The notes below the pieces were generated by a model. It was not told the origin of the DNA and did not search any database. It saw nothing but the letters and a program-made list of their open reading frames with translations. DNA of 49,172 nucleotides from a virus, in IMG/VR virus record IMGVR_UViG_3300011969_000002, positions 1 to 49,172 of that record; one strand, 5' to 3'. The position numbers and the translations under genes are program-made. Shown here in pieces: positions 22,928 through 30,409 of this stretch. Each line of letters opens with the position of its first letter. Position 1 is the stretch's first letter.

Positions 22928-23283
22928 GACGCGCTCCGGTCGTTGTCGCAAGACGAGCACAGCGGACTGGGGCCCTTCTCGACCCACCAGCAGCCTTCGG
23001 GGCAGGCATGGTCGTCAGTGCAGCCACAGCCACGACAGTGACGCTCTTGAGAATGGTTCTCAACTGCCACCTCGAGCTTTCCACCAGGCACCAGCCGGGT
23101 ACGCAGCTCGGTCTCGACCCACAGCCGCTCTTCCTCGGTGGCCGGCTCACGAGGCAGGACGATCCTGTCCAGCGGGAAGCCGGTGTAGGCGACGAGCCAT
23201 CGAGTGATGACCCAGACGCGCTCAGGGGTAACTTGAGAATCGTTCTCATTACCAGAGGTCACCGGACAGGTTGACATAATCAT
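22924..23283 (-). CDS. Small protein with Cys/His zinc motif
   Basis: 119 residues (MIMSTCPVTSGNENDSQVTP...). HCRGCGCTDDHACPEGCWWV and LCSSCDND form a zinc-binding domain of a widespread phage type (CRxCGCTDxxAC). The coding sequence holds two palindromes, TTGAGAA-N3-TTCTCAA near 23048 and TGAGAA-N3-TTCTCA near 23233. Start overlaps the upstream stop. Confidence 0.65.
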   Translation of the reverse strand: MIMSTCPVTSGNENDSQVTPERVWVITRWLVAYTGFPLDRIVLPREPATEEERLWVETELRTRLVPGGKLEVAVENHSQERHCRGCGCTDDHACPEGCWWVEKGPSPLCSSCDNDRSAS

Positions 23284-23522
23284 GGGTTGCTCACCTTCGC
23301 TGGCTTGTAGTCCTTCGCATGGATGGCTGGCCAGGCGTTGACCAGGGCGCGGCCGAAGTCGGTGTTGGATGCGTCGACGGACAGGCCGCAGGGTTCGCAG
23401 CCGACGCTGATCCGGTCGCCGTGCTCGTTGACGACGGGTGGCGGGATGGCCAGCATGTGGGCGGCTTGGGTGGCGAGGAGGTTTAGGCGTCGGGCTTGAC
23501 TGGGACTGACTCTGGGTTTCAT
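23280..23522 (-). CDS. Small early protein
   Basis: 80 residues (MKPRVSPSQARRLNLLATQA...). CEPCG in the middle; a helix-rich start and a basic end. ATG overlaps the upstream stop (ATGA). No family recognised. Confidence 0.6.
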   Translation of the reverse strand: MKPRVSPSQARRLNLLATQAAHMLAIPPPVVNEHGDRISVGCEPCGLSVDASNTDFGRALVNAWPAIHAKDYKPAKVSNP

Positions 23523-24331
23523 GCGCGTTTTCTCCAGTCGGTGGGTGGGTTGGTATCAGCTAGGGCGATACAGCCGGAGCACTTGTCGGGGTCGTGTTCG
23601 GGTAGGTCTCCGCAGGGGGCTCCGCGTGTTGGTCGTTTCTCTGGTGAGGTTGTGTTACGTAGTTGAGTACCTGGGGGAGAGGGAGTAGGAGAGGGAGTAG
23701 GAGTGAGGGGGGGATCGACCGATGGGTTTGTGGAACCCTTTTGTTGATCTGTTCCCGAAGGGTTAGGCGAAGGGTTACCGGAAGGGTTTGACGATGGTTC
23801 GGTGTGACCCCAGTCGGAGGGGAAACCGGCCATGTTCGGAGGTAGTACCTCAAGGGCTTGGTCGGGGGTCATGGCCCGCTTCTTCAGGAGCCCTCTGACG
23901 TCGGGTCGGGCGGCCCAGGCCTTCAGCGTCGGCTCCTCCTTGTAGAGCCTCTTCAGCTCGTGGACGATGACCGCCTGGAGGGTTCTCGACGCGATCGCGC
24001 CGTAGGCCTTGACCATCGCGGCGGCCACGTTGGGTTGTTCCATCAGGCCGTCGTTGCGGATGAACGATCGGACCAGCACTTCCTCGGTGTCACGGTCGAT
24101 GACGATGTAGTGGTTCTGCTCCAGCTCGACCGCTGCGGACTCGACGCGGTCCGGTGAGACGTCGACAGCCATGGGTGCGATGCGTGCCGGCCGCCAGTCC
24201 GCAACACCGGCGTAGGACAGCCCTGAGGACGTCATCAGCAGCATGTACAACCACTGTGACTCGCCTGGTAGGTCCCGGAAGTCCTCGTCGGCCCACATGG
24301 CAAGTTTGATTCGGGCGTGGGTGCGGGCCAT
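23519..24331 (-). CDS. Replication initiator-like protein (phage HTH / DnaD-like)
   Basis: 270 residues. The N-terminus (RIKLAMWADEDFRDLPGESQ, WLYMLLMTSSGLSYAGV, then LEQNHYIVIDRDTEEVLVRS) is the winged-helix pattern of phage replisome organiser proteins. The middle (PNVAAAMVKAYGAIASR) is helical. A low-complexity linker at about 180-235 contains repeated NPSGNPSPNPSG and TPTPSPTPSPP, then a C-terminal Cys motif (CGDLPEHDPDKCSGC). No helicase gene is found, so it probably recruits host enzymes to the origin. Confidence 0.65.
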   Translation of the reverse strand: MARTHARIKLAMWADEDFRDLPGESQWLYMLLMTSSGLSYAGVADWRPARIAPMAVDVSPDRVESAAVELEQNHYIVIDRDTEEVLVRSFIRNDGLMEQPNVAAAMVKAYGAIASRTLQAVIVHELKRLYKEEPTLKAWAARPDVRGLLKKRAMTPDQALEVLPPNMAGFPSDWGHTEPSSNPSGNPSPNPSGTDQQKGSTNPSVDPPLTPTPSPTPSPPGTQLRNTTSPEKRPTRGAPCGDLPEHDPDKCSGCIALADTNPPTDWRKRA

Positions 24332-24654
24332 CAGGCTGTCTCCTCATTGGTGTCGTCGGTGCCAGCTGGGTGGCGTTGGTGGTACCAGCGGGTGTCGCGT
24401 TCTGCCTCGGTCATGCCAGCCCAGAACCCGTCGCTCTCGGTCGCTGACGCTTCCTCACAACGGCGGAGCACCTCGCAGGTCCCGCACATGGCTCGGGCGG
24501 CCTGGAGGGCTTTGGCGCGCAACGTGACCCTCCTGACGGATGCCAGGACAGGCAGAGCTGCAGCGGTGTCGTACAGCTCGTACTGGCCCGCGCACGCAGC
24601 GTCAGCGGTCCATGCTGACTTCCCGTCGAGCAGGGACCTCAGGTTGGGTGTCAT
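24331..24654 (-). CDS. WhiB-family transcriptional regulator
   Basis: 107 residues. WhiB signature: first Cys in AACAG, then MCGTCEVLRRCEE (C-x2-C-x5-C), then GFWAGMTEAERDTR, a form of the G(V/I)WGG turn. The four Cys hold a 4Fe-4S cluster in this Actinomycetota-specific family. Phage WhiB proteins can repress host whiB genes and cause exclusion of superinfecting phage; here the role is inferred. Confidence 0.85.
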   Translation of the reverse strand: MTPNLRSLLDGKSAWTADAACAGQYELYDTAAALPVLASVRRVTLRAKALQAARAMCGTCEVLRRCEEASATESDGFWAGMTEAERDTRWYHQRHPAGTDDTNEETA

Positions 24655-25484
24655 GCCGCTTGTGCCCGGTCACGGGTGGTGGTGTTGCGTGCCAGGCGGG
24701 CAAGGATGTCGCGTCGGTTCTTGCGTTCACAGGCGTGCTCGATGGCCGACTTGGTGACGCCCAGGCGTTCAGCGAGCTGGTCGAGGGTGTAGGGCGTGAT
24801 GCCCAGGAGGAACTCGACGTCGTCCAGGTCGAACCTTTGGCTGCTGGTCCACCCTGAACTGCCACCGGTGTCAGGGGTTTCGGTGGGGTCATCGATGTTG
24901 TCCCAACCCATGGGTGGCACCCACCCGGCGAGGGTTGCCCTGCGTTTGGCTTCCGTCGACGTGCCAAACTGGCCAGACAGCTGCTCGTACAGGTCGGCGA
25001 TCTGGTGGTGGCGCGCCGCGGTGATGTTCGTGGTGGCGCCGCGGCGGATCGCAGCCAACGTCACGAACGAGATCCCCGACGCGGCCTGGAGGCGGCTGGT
25101 GTCGAAGCCGTGGCACGCCAGGGCCTGCAGGCGCCGGCGTGCCACCAGTGCGTCGCAGTGGCCCGCGGTGCCGGTCCTGATGTCAGCGGCCATGATCCGC
25201 CCGGTAACGGTCGCCCCAAGCTTGCGCACGTGCCCGGCGTTGCGCTCCGACAGGGCGGACTCAATGTTGCGCATCTGCAGTCCGCAGGCGGTCGCGATCC
25301 ACGCCGCCGAGTACCCCGCACCCATCCACGCGTCGATCCGCTCCCACGCCAGGGCCGGGTCAGGGCGTGGTAGGCGCCCGGTGCGGCGCAGCTTGGCCAT
25401 CCGGCGACGCTGGACTTTGCACGGTGGGCAGTGGCATGTTGGCCACCTGGACAGGTCTCGTTTGATGCAAACCTGATCGGTCAT
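24651..25484 (-). CDS. HTH protein, paralogue 2 of a tandem pair
   Basis: 277 residues. Starts with a Cys cluster (CHCPPCKVQRRRMAKLRRTG) and has several HTH-like units (LQALACHGFDTSRLQAASGI; LDQLAERLGVTKSAIEHACE). Shares an ordered set of blocks with the next protein upstream: ADLYEQL, AGWVPPMGWDNIDDP and RRDILARLARNTT. Likely DNA-binding regulator; target unknown. ATG overlaps the preceding stop. Confidence 0.65.
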   Translation of the reverse strand: MTDQVCIKRDLSRWPTCHCPPCKVQRRRMAKLRRTGRLPRPDPALAWERIDAWMGAGYSAAWIATACGLQMRNIESALSERNAGHVRKLGATVTGRIMAADIRTGTAGHCDALVARRRLQALACHGFDTSRLQAASGISFVTLAAIRRGATTNITAARHHQIADLYEQLSGQFGTSTEAKRRATLAGWVPPMGWDNIDDPTETPDTGGSSGWTSSQRFDLDDVEFLLGITPYTLDQLAERLGVTKSAIEHACERKNRRDILARLARNTTTRDRAQAA

Positions 25485-26557
25485 GCCGCGTTCTCCTGCA
25501 CGGTCTTGTTGCGGATCATCCTGGCGAGCAGGTCGCGCCGGTCGGTCCGGGCTAGGCGGTGCTCGATGGTGTCCCGGGTGACGTGCAGGCGGTCGGCCAG
25601 CTGGTCGATGGTGAGCGGGTCGTTGTCGAGGATGAAGTCGATGTCCTCAAGCTCGAACTTCATCGGCCTGCCATTGAGAAGCGAGACCTGGCCAAGATCA
25701 GGCGTCGCCTCAGGGTTGTCGAGGGTGTCTTCATCCCATGCCATCGGGACAACCCAGCCAGCCAGTGCGGCGTACCGGATGCTGCGCGTGTAGGCGATCT
25801 TGTCGCGCCACTCGGCCCGTGGTGGCGCCGTGTTCCACAGCTGGTCGTACAGGTCCGCGACGGCCTTGGCGCGTGCCGTGGTGACGCCGGTTCGGCCTTG
25901 TGCGAGGGCGGTGAAGTTGGACCGGCCGATGCCGAGGCGGGCGGCGATTTTCGACTGTGACCAGCCGACCGCGACGAGGGCCTGTATCCGGCGTGTGGTG
26001 CCGATCGAAGAGATCTTGGCGCCGTCTGCGAGGTCGAGCCTGATGGCGAGGATCCTGGCATGGGCTGACTTGGTGATTCGCACCGACGGGATCCGGGATC
26101 CATCCTTGTGGCGTTTGCCGTAGATGAGCTTCCACAGCAAGCCTTGGGAGATGTCGGAGACAGCGACGATGCGCTTCAGCCCCATCCCTTGCGCTGCCAG
26201 GGCGGTGATGTGCTCACGTGCCGGCGTCGCGTCGACGAGGTTGTCCCACCGGCCGTAGGCCTTGGCTCGGGATGTGGTGCGTTCCCACCTGGAGCGCTCG
26301 GTGCTGCACGGCGTGCAGTGGCATCTGTCCAGGACGTAGCAGGCGTAGGTGCCGTGGACGTGAGTGACCTGCTTGTGGTGGCACGGTTTGGGGGTGTGGT
26401 CGACCCGGGCGGCGATCGCGCGGCCGTTCGCGGCCTTTGCGTCCTTGGTGATCTGCCGGGCACATGAGTGCTGCCGGAACGAGTAGGCGACACGGGCGGG
26501 CGTGGTGGGTGAGCCTTGCCATCCGCAGTCGCAGATCGGCACATGTTTGGTACTCAT
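25481..26557 (-). CDS. HTH protein, paralogue 1 of a tandem pair
   Basis: 358 residues. N-terminal CDCGWQGSP, CARQITKDA and CHCTPC Cys/His groups, then HTH-like units (ALVAVGWSQSKIAARLGIGR; TIDQLADRLHVTRDTIEHRL). Conserved blocks shared with the 277-residue neighbour: VADLYDQL, AGWVVPMAWDEDTLDNP, RRDLLARMIRNKT. Larger by about 80 residues, mainly at the N-terminus. Similar multi-HTH proteins are known in actinophages, without a proven role. Confidence 0.65.
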   Translation of the reverse strand: MSTKHVPICDCGWQGSPTTPARVAYSFRQHSCARQITKDAKAANGRAIAARVDHTPKPCHHKQVTHVHGTYACYVLDRCHCTPCSTERSRWERTTSRAKAYGRWDNLVDATPAREHITALAAQGMGLKRIVAVSDISQGLLWKLIYGKRHKDGSRIPSVRITKSAHARILAIRLDLADGAKISSIGTTRRIQALVAVGWSQSKIAARLGIGRSNFTALAQGRTGVTTARAKAVADLYDQLWNTAPPRAEWRDKIAYTRSIRYAALAGWVVPMAWDEDTLDNPEATPDLGQVSLLNGRPMKFELEDIDFILDNDPLTIDQLADRLHVTRDTIEHRLARTDRRDLLARMIRNKTVQENAA

Positions 26558-26751
26558 CGGCCGGCGTCCGCGTGGCGTTGGCCGACCTCAGCGAGAGTGT
26601 CGAACAGGGTGTCCTCGTCGAAGACGATGGGGCCGCTGCTGGTCTTGGCGAGGTACTCGATGTCGCGCATGAGGTCGTCCGCCTCGATGATCTGGGAGCC
26701 GTCGAGATGGTGGACGAGCGAGGCTAGGCAATCTTTCTCGCGGGGCGTCAT
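26554..26751 (-). CDS. Small early protein
   Basis: 65 residues (MTPREKDCLASLVHHLDGSQ...), acidic and helical. ATG 26749-26751 overlaps the preceding stop and the stop overlaps the next start. No family recognised. Confidence 0.55.
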   Translation of the reverse strand: MTPREKDCLASLVHHLDGSQIIEADDLMRDIEYLAKTSSGPIVFDEDTLFDTLAEVGQRHADAGR

Positions 26752-26936
26752 GCCGCACCGGCCTTGGTGACGACAGTGAGTCGTTCGGGGGCTGCGCTGG
26801 CGCTGGTGTACCCGACGAGCGGGTGCAGCGTGACGTATGCCTTGCCGGTAATGGACTTGAACTGCGCGAACCCTGTGACGGTGTACTCGGTCTTGCCTTT
26901 GCCGATGCGAACGACGTCGCCGACCACGAGGGTCAT
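26748..26936 (-). CDS. Small SH3-like protein
   Basis: 62 residues. MTLVVGDVVRIGKGKTEYTV is a beta-barrel-like opening (KOW/SH3 type), resembling the 15803 protein in style. ATG 26934-26936 is coupled to the upstream stop. Confidence 0.6.
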   Translation of the reverse strand: MTLVVGDVVRIGKGKTEYTVTGFAQFKSITGKAYVTLHPLVGYTSASAAPERLTVVTKAGAA

Positions 26937-27166
26937 GACGCGGCCTTGGAGACGAGGCGCATCTTGTGTCCCTTGCTCGGGCCATGGTCGGGGCAGTAGG
27001 TGTGTTGAGACCTGCCGTTCCATTTCGTCCAGCCAAGCGACTCCGCTTCGGCCCAGTACTCGCGAAGGCCGTACCAGAACGGCAGTTCAGGGCCCTCGAC
27101 GGTGGCAGGGCATCCGGGCTTGTCGCAGCGGTAGCCGCTGACGTACCGGCGATCCAGGTACGTCAT
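26933..27166 (-). CDS. Small Cys/His-containing protein
   Basis: 77 residues (MTYLDRRYVSGYRCDKPGCP...). RCDKPGCPA and TYCPDHGP form a possible zinc site, with WYGLREYWAEAESLGWTKWN between. This pattern appears in many actinophage small proteins; function unknown. Confidence 0.6.
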   Translation of the reverse strand: MTYLDRRYVSGYRCDKPGCPATVEGPELPFWYGLREYWAEAESLGWTKWNGRSQHTYCPDHGPSKGHKMRLVSKAAS

Positions 27167-27375
27167 GAGCACGCCTCGCAGATGTAGTCGCCGTCGTCGG
27201 TGCGGGCGATCATGTCGCCTTGGTCCATGGCGTTGCCGCACCCGTCGCACTCGGAGTCGAACCGGGCCGGGAAGCGCGCCGTGATGACGTACTCAGGTAC
27301 TGGTGGCTTGGGTGCGTGGTTTCGGCAGGCGCACTGGTCGACGGGCAGGTCGGAGAGTTCGCAGCGGACGCTCAC
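27163..27375 (-). CDS. Small zinc-ribbon-like protein
   Basis: 70 residues from GTG 27373-27375, overlapping the ParB-like stop (GTGA). ECDGCGNAMDQGDMIARTDD, then YICEACS, makes a four-Cys ribbon; CELSDLPVDQCACRNH adds three N-terminal Cys. No function assigned. Confidence 0.65.
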   Translation of the reverse strand: MSVRCELSDLPVDQCACRNHAPKPPVPEYVITARFPARFDSECDGCGNAMDQGDMIARTDDGDYICEACS

Positions 27376-28499
27376 GACGCGTCGCCCATGAGCTCGAGCT
27401 CGGCGGGGGACCACTCGTACCCGAAGACCGTGCCCAGGGTGTGCCGCCAACCTTTGGTGTGGGTCTGACGCCACGCGGACGCGGACCGGGCCAGGTCCAT
27501 GTCGCGTTGCAGGCCGCCGATGACATCCAGGGCGATCACAGCCTGGGGCAGGGTCATGCCGCGGATCCGCCGCTCGTAACCGGCACCGAGGACCTTGGTC
27601 ATGATGGCCGGGTCGTAAAACATCGCCTGGGTTGCCTGGTGCACGCGTGCCCGAGCGATGGTCAACGCGATGTCGGGGTCGCCTTCGGTGATGACCTCGG
27701 CGAGGTGCTGGTGGCGGCAGCGGGCTGCGGTGTCGAGGGTGCGGAGCAGGGTCGCGCGGGCGGTGCGGCCTTCGGGGATCTGGTTGACCTGCTCGGGGGT
27801 GGCCTCGGTCGGTGCGCTCTTGGTGACGGCTGGTTCCGCTGGGGGAGGGTTGTCGGCGGCTTCCTTGGCCCGGGCGATGTCACCCTTGGCCTGGTTGAGC
27901 TTCCAGGACCAGTCGCGGGTCCCGACCGCTTTGGCGAGCTCTTCGACGACTCCCAGGTCTGTGAACGCTGCTAGCTCCAGGGCGTCAGTGATGGTCAACT
28001 GGCCGTGGTCGACACCGGTGCGGGCCTGCTCAGGCAGGTGCGCGATGGACAGCCGGCCTTCGACGTAGGTGCGGGTCCGGCCGAGCTTCTTCGCGATCAG
28101 GGTCGGGGTGTAGTTCGGGAACTCCATGAGCGCCTGGTACCCGTCGGCCTCTTCGGTGACGGTCAGGTCCTTGCGGTGCCCGTTCTCGATGAGCATCGTC
28201 TCGAGCTGCTTCTCGGGGGTGTCCAGGTCATGGCGGATGATGCACGGCACGGTGTCGAGTCCGGCGTCGACGGCTCCGGCGAGGCGGCGGTGTCCGGCGA
28301 TGAGCGTGTACCGGTACGAGGCCTTCAGGGGTGCGGCGACGACCAGGGGTTCGATGATCCCGGCCTCTTTGATGGACGCGGCGAGCTCTTCCATCTTGGC
28401 TGCGGTGCCGAGGTCGTGGCGGGCGTTGCGGGGGTGGGGTGCGATGGACGCAACGGCGATCTCGAGGAACGTGGTTTTGTGCACGGCGGTCTTGGGCAT
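27372..28499 (-). CDS. ParB/KorB-like protein
   Basis: 375 residues. ParB N-terminal domain: PHPRNARHD, SIKEAGIIEPLVVA, LIAGHRRLAGAVDAGLDTVP (ParB box II GHRR). An HTH follows (TPTLIAKKLGRTRTYVEGRL) and a helical C-terminus with a Pro/Ala/Glu linker at about 230-260. Phage ParB-like proteins act in partition, as nucleases or as regulators; no ParA is seen. CTP binding through GHRR is possible. ATG 28497-28499. Confidence 0.8.
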   Translation of the reverse strand: MPKTAVHKTTFLEIAVASIAPHPRNARHDLGTAAKMEELAASIKEAGIIEPLVVAAPLKASYRYTLIAGHRRLAGAVDAGLDTVPCIIRHDLDTPEKQLETMLIENGHRKDLTVTEEADGYQALMEFPNYTPTLIAKKLGRTRTYVEGRLSIAHLPEQARTGVDHGQLTITDALELAAFTDLGVVEELAKAVGTRDWSWKLNQAKGDIARAKEAADNPPPAEPAVTKSAPTEATPEQVNQIPEGRTARATLLRTLDTAARCRHQHLAEVITEGDPDIALTIARARVHQATQAMFYDPAIMTKVLGAGYERRIRGMTLPQAVIALDVIGGLQRDMDLARSASAWRQTHTKGWRHTLGTVFGYEWSPAELELMGDAS

Positions 28500-28516
28500 G
28501 GCAGGCTCCGGGTGGG

Positions 28517-28606
28517 TCAGTTGTTGGGGGTCTTGTAGGTCGCTGCGGAGGTGAGGGCTGCGTAGATCACGGCCACGGTCAGGGCCAGGATGTAGAGGCC
28601 GGTCAT
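28517..28606 (-). CDS. Very small single-pass membrane protein
   Basis: 29 residues, MTGLYILALTVAVIYAALTS plus a short polar tail (AATYKTPNN). A single hydrophobic helix near the N-terminus, N-out or N-in uncertain. ATG 28604-28606 overlaps the preceding stop (ATGA). Confidence 0.55.
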   Translation of the reverse strand: MTGLYILALTVAVIYAALTSAATYKTPNN

Positions 28607-28917
28607 GCGACGTGGCTGTTCTGCAACGAGCGCAGGTCTGCGGCCTTCTTGATCATCAGGAGTCCGAGGGCTTCGGCGGTGTCAGCGTCCATCCAGGTGG
28701 TGAACTGCTCCTCGACCGCGTCGGCGGCGTCGTCGAGGGCGTTCTCCAGCAGGGTCAGGTCGGCGCAGGACCCAGCGCGGGGGGAGACCCTGTCATGGTT
28801 GGCGGCGAGCATGGCGTCCGCGGTCTCCCACACGTGGAAGGGGTCGATGAGCTCGGCGAGGTCGATGGTGTCTGGGACGAGTCCGAGGCCTGCGTTGACG
28901 TCGATGAGGATCTTCAT
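28603..28917 (-). CDS. Early protein of unknown function
   Basis: 104 residues (MKILIDVNAGLGLVPDTIDL...), acidic, helical. VETADAMLAANHDRV-like and LLENALDDAADAVEEQ segments. ATG 28915-28917 overlaps the upstream stop. No family recognised. Confidence 0.6.
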   Translation of the reverse strand: MKILIDVNAGLGLVPDTIDLAELIDPFHVWETADAMLAANHDRVSPRAGSCADLTLLENALDDAADAVEEQFTTWMDADTAEALGLLMIKKAADLRSLQNSHVA

Positions 28918-29108
28918 GCTGTCTCCGATGTGAGGGTGGTGCGGTTGCTGGGGTGGGCCGCCCGTGACTTGGCGATGCGGGCGGCGGTGGCGCAGTTCAG
29001 GAGCTCGTTGCCGAGGTTCTGTGCCTGGTCGGCGTCGAGGAACTCCTGTGCTCCTTGGTTGGGCAGGTGCAGGGTGATGCCGTCGATGCCGACGGACAGG
29101 CGGATCAT
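28914..29108 (-). CDS. Small early protein
   Basis: 64 residues (MIRLSVGIDGITLHLPNQGA...). Short beta hairpin then helix (LDADQAQNLGNELLNCATAA). ATG 29106-29108 coupled to the preceding stop. No family recognised. Confidence 0.55.
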   Translation of the reverse strand: MIRLSVGIDGITLHLPNQGAQEFLDADQAQNLGNELLNCATAARIAKSRAAHPSNRTTLTSETA

Positions 29109-29479
29109 GCGGACGCGGCGAGCCGGTCGAGGGCGACCAGGCGCCACACGCGCTGAGGCTTGCCACCGTTCCCAGCCCAAGTGGTGCACTCGGTCCACCC
29201 GGCGACCTGCAGGGCGCCCTTGACTGCCAGGGATCGGATGACCGCACCGATGACCATGGGCGTCACGGTCAGCGCCCCGGTCTTCGGGTTGATCAGTCGG
29301 GCCCGCAGGCTGTTCGGGTTGACCCGGCCAAGGTGACTGTGGGCTTCGGCGACGATCGCGGCCACGATGACCTCACGGTCGCGGGCGTGGCATGGGTCGC
29401 CCGCGATCAGGGCCAGCAGGTCGGCGGTATCGGAGTCGATACCTGAGGCGGGGACCCCAGTCAGGACCCGGTCGGTCAC
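29105..29479 (-). CDS. Small protein following RecT
   Basis: 124 residues from GTG 29477-29479, overlapping the RecT stop (GTGA). Winged-helix-like features: VIVAAIVAEAHSHLGRVNPN, VIGAVIRSLAVKGALQVAGW, then GKPQRVWRLVALD. Many recombination operons have such a DNA-binding companion. Confidence 0.6.
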   Translation of the reverse strand: MTDRVLTGVPASGIDSDTADLLALIAGDPCHARDREVIVAAIVAEAHSHLGRVNPNSLRARLINPKTGALTVTPMVIGAVIRSLAVKGALQVAGWTECTTWAGNGGKPQRVWRLVALDRLAASA

Positions 29480-30408
29480 GACTTCCCCGCAACCCACGCG
29501 TCGTCATCGGCGGACGGCATGTAGGACTCTTCGCCACCGACCGGAGAGGGCTCAACAACCTCACCAGTGGCCGTGTTCACGGGCCCCTGGTCGGTCTCCT
29601 CGATGACCTCACCGACGATCTCGTAGCTCGACACGTGGTTGATGTCCGAGGTCGGAGAGATGTCCAGACGGACCGTGTTGTCAGCGGCGATCGCCGTGGC
29701 CAGCTCAGTGCTCTTGGGCATCCACTTGGCCAGCTGGCGGACGCACGTCTTGTGCGCCATGCCCTCGAAGTGGTCCTTCCACGGACCGAACACCACGCCT
29801 GCCTTGGTCCTGGCTGTGGCGTGCAGCTTGGAGTAGGCCACCATCTCGTCATGGGTCATCCAGATGAACGCATGCCCGCCCGTGGTGAACTTCACGATCG
29901 CGTAGTACCCCATCGGGTCGCCACGCTCACCAGTCATCGCCGGGCGGTGGACCAGGGAGTCCGCCAGGCCGTAGTCGATGTCGAGGTGGTCGTTCGTGTA
30001 GACCGTGCGGGCGATCAGGGATGAGATGCGACCGGAGCGGTGCGCGAGCTCGATCAGCCCCTGGTAGCCGATGACCAGCTGCGCCTGGAACCCGCCACGG
30101 CCGTCGTTTGCCTTGGACGACCAGAACGGCAGGAGCCACGCGTGACCCAGGACGCCGGGACGGAGGCCCAGCTGGGCGCAGGTCATCAGCGACCCCAGGA
30201 CTGACAGCCGGTCACACTGGGCCAGCTTCGGGGTCATCCGCAGTGCGGTGATCGCGTCACGGATCAGCTGGACGGCCTCGCCACCCTTGGGCATGGCCAT
30301 CTCGAACTGCTTCTGCATACCGGTGATGTCCTGCTCGAGGGTGGTGCCCCCGGGCTGGCGTTGGGCGACGGCGTTCTTGGTGACGCGTTCGGTCAGGTTG
30401 GTTCCCAT
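29476..30408 (-). CDS. recT: RecT-family single-strand annealing protein
   Basis: 310 residues from ATG 30406-30408 with AAGGAAG upstream. RecT pattern: LIRDAITALRMTPKLAQCDR, SVLGSLMTCAQLGLRPG, WLLPFWSSK, VIGYQGLIELAHRSGRI and the late FEGMAHKTCVRQLAKWMPKS. It anneals strands produced by the YqaJ exonuclease. Acidic C-terminal tail, as is usual for these proteins and possibly a contact site for host SSB. A direct neighbour of the exonuclease. Confidence 0.9.
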   Translation of the reverse strand: MGTNLTERVTKNAVAQRQPGGTTLEQDITGMQKQFEMAMPKGGEAVQLIRDAITALRMTPKLAQCDRLSVLGSLMTCAQLGLRPGVLGHAWLLPFWSSKANDGRGGFQAQLVIGYQGLIELAHRSGRISSLIARTVYTNDHLDIDYGLADSLVHRPAMTGERGDPMGYYAIVKFTTGGHAFIWMTHDEMVAYSKLHATARTKAGVVFGPWKDHFEGMAHKTCVRQLAKWMPKSTELATAIAADNTVRLDISPTSDINHVSSYEIVGEVIEETDQGPVNTATGEVVEPSPVGGEESYMPSADDDAWVAGKS

Positions 30409-30409
30409 G

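Noticed and set aside
23040-23250. Fur/Zur operator call for the TGAGAA-N3-TTCTCA palindromes
   Set aside because: Both are within codons of a repeated ENxSQ peptide and not at a promoter; kept only as a low-interest observation.
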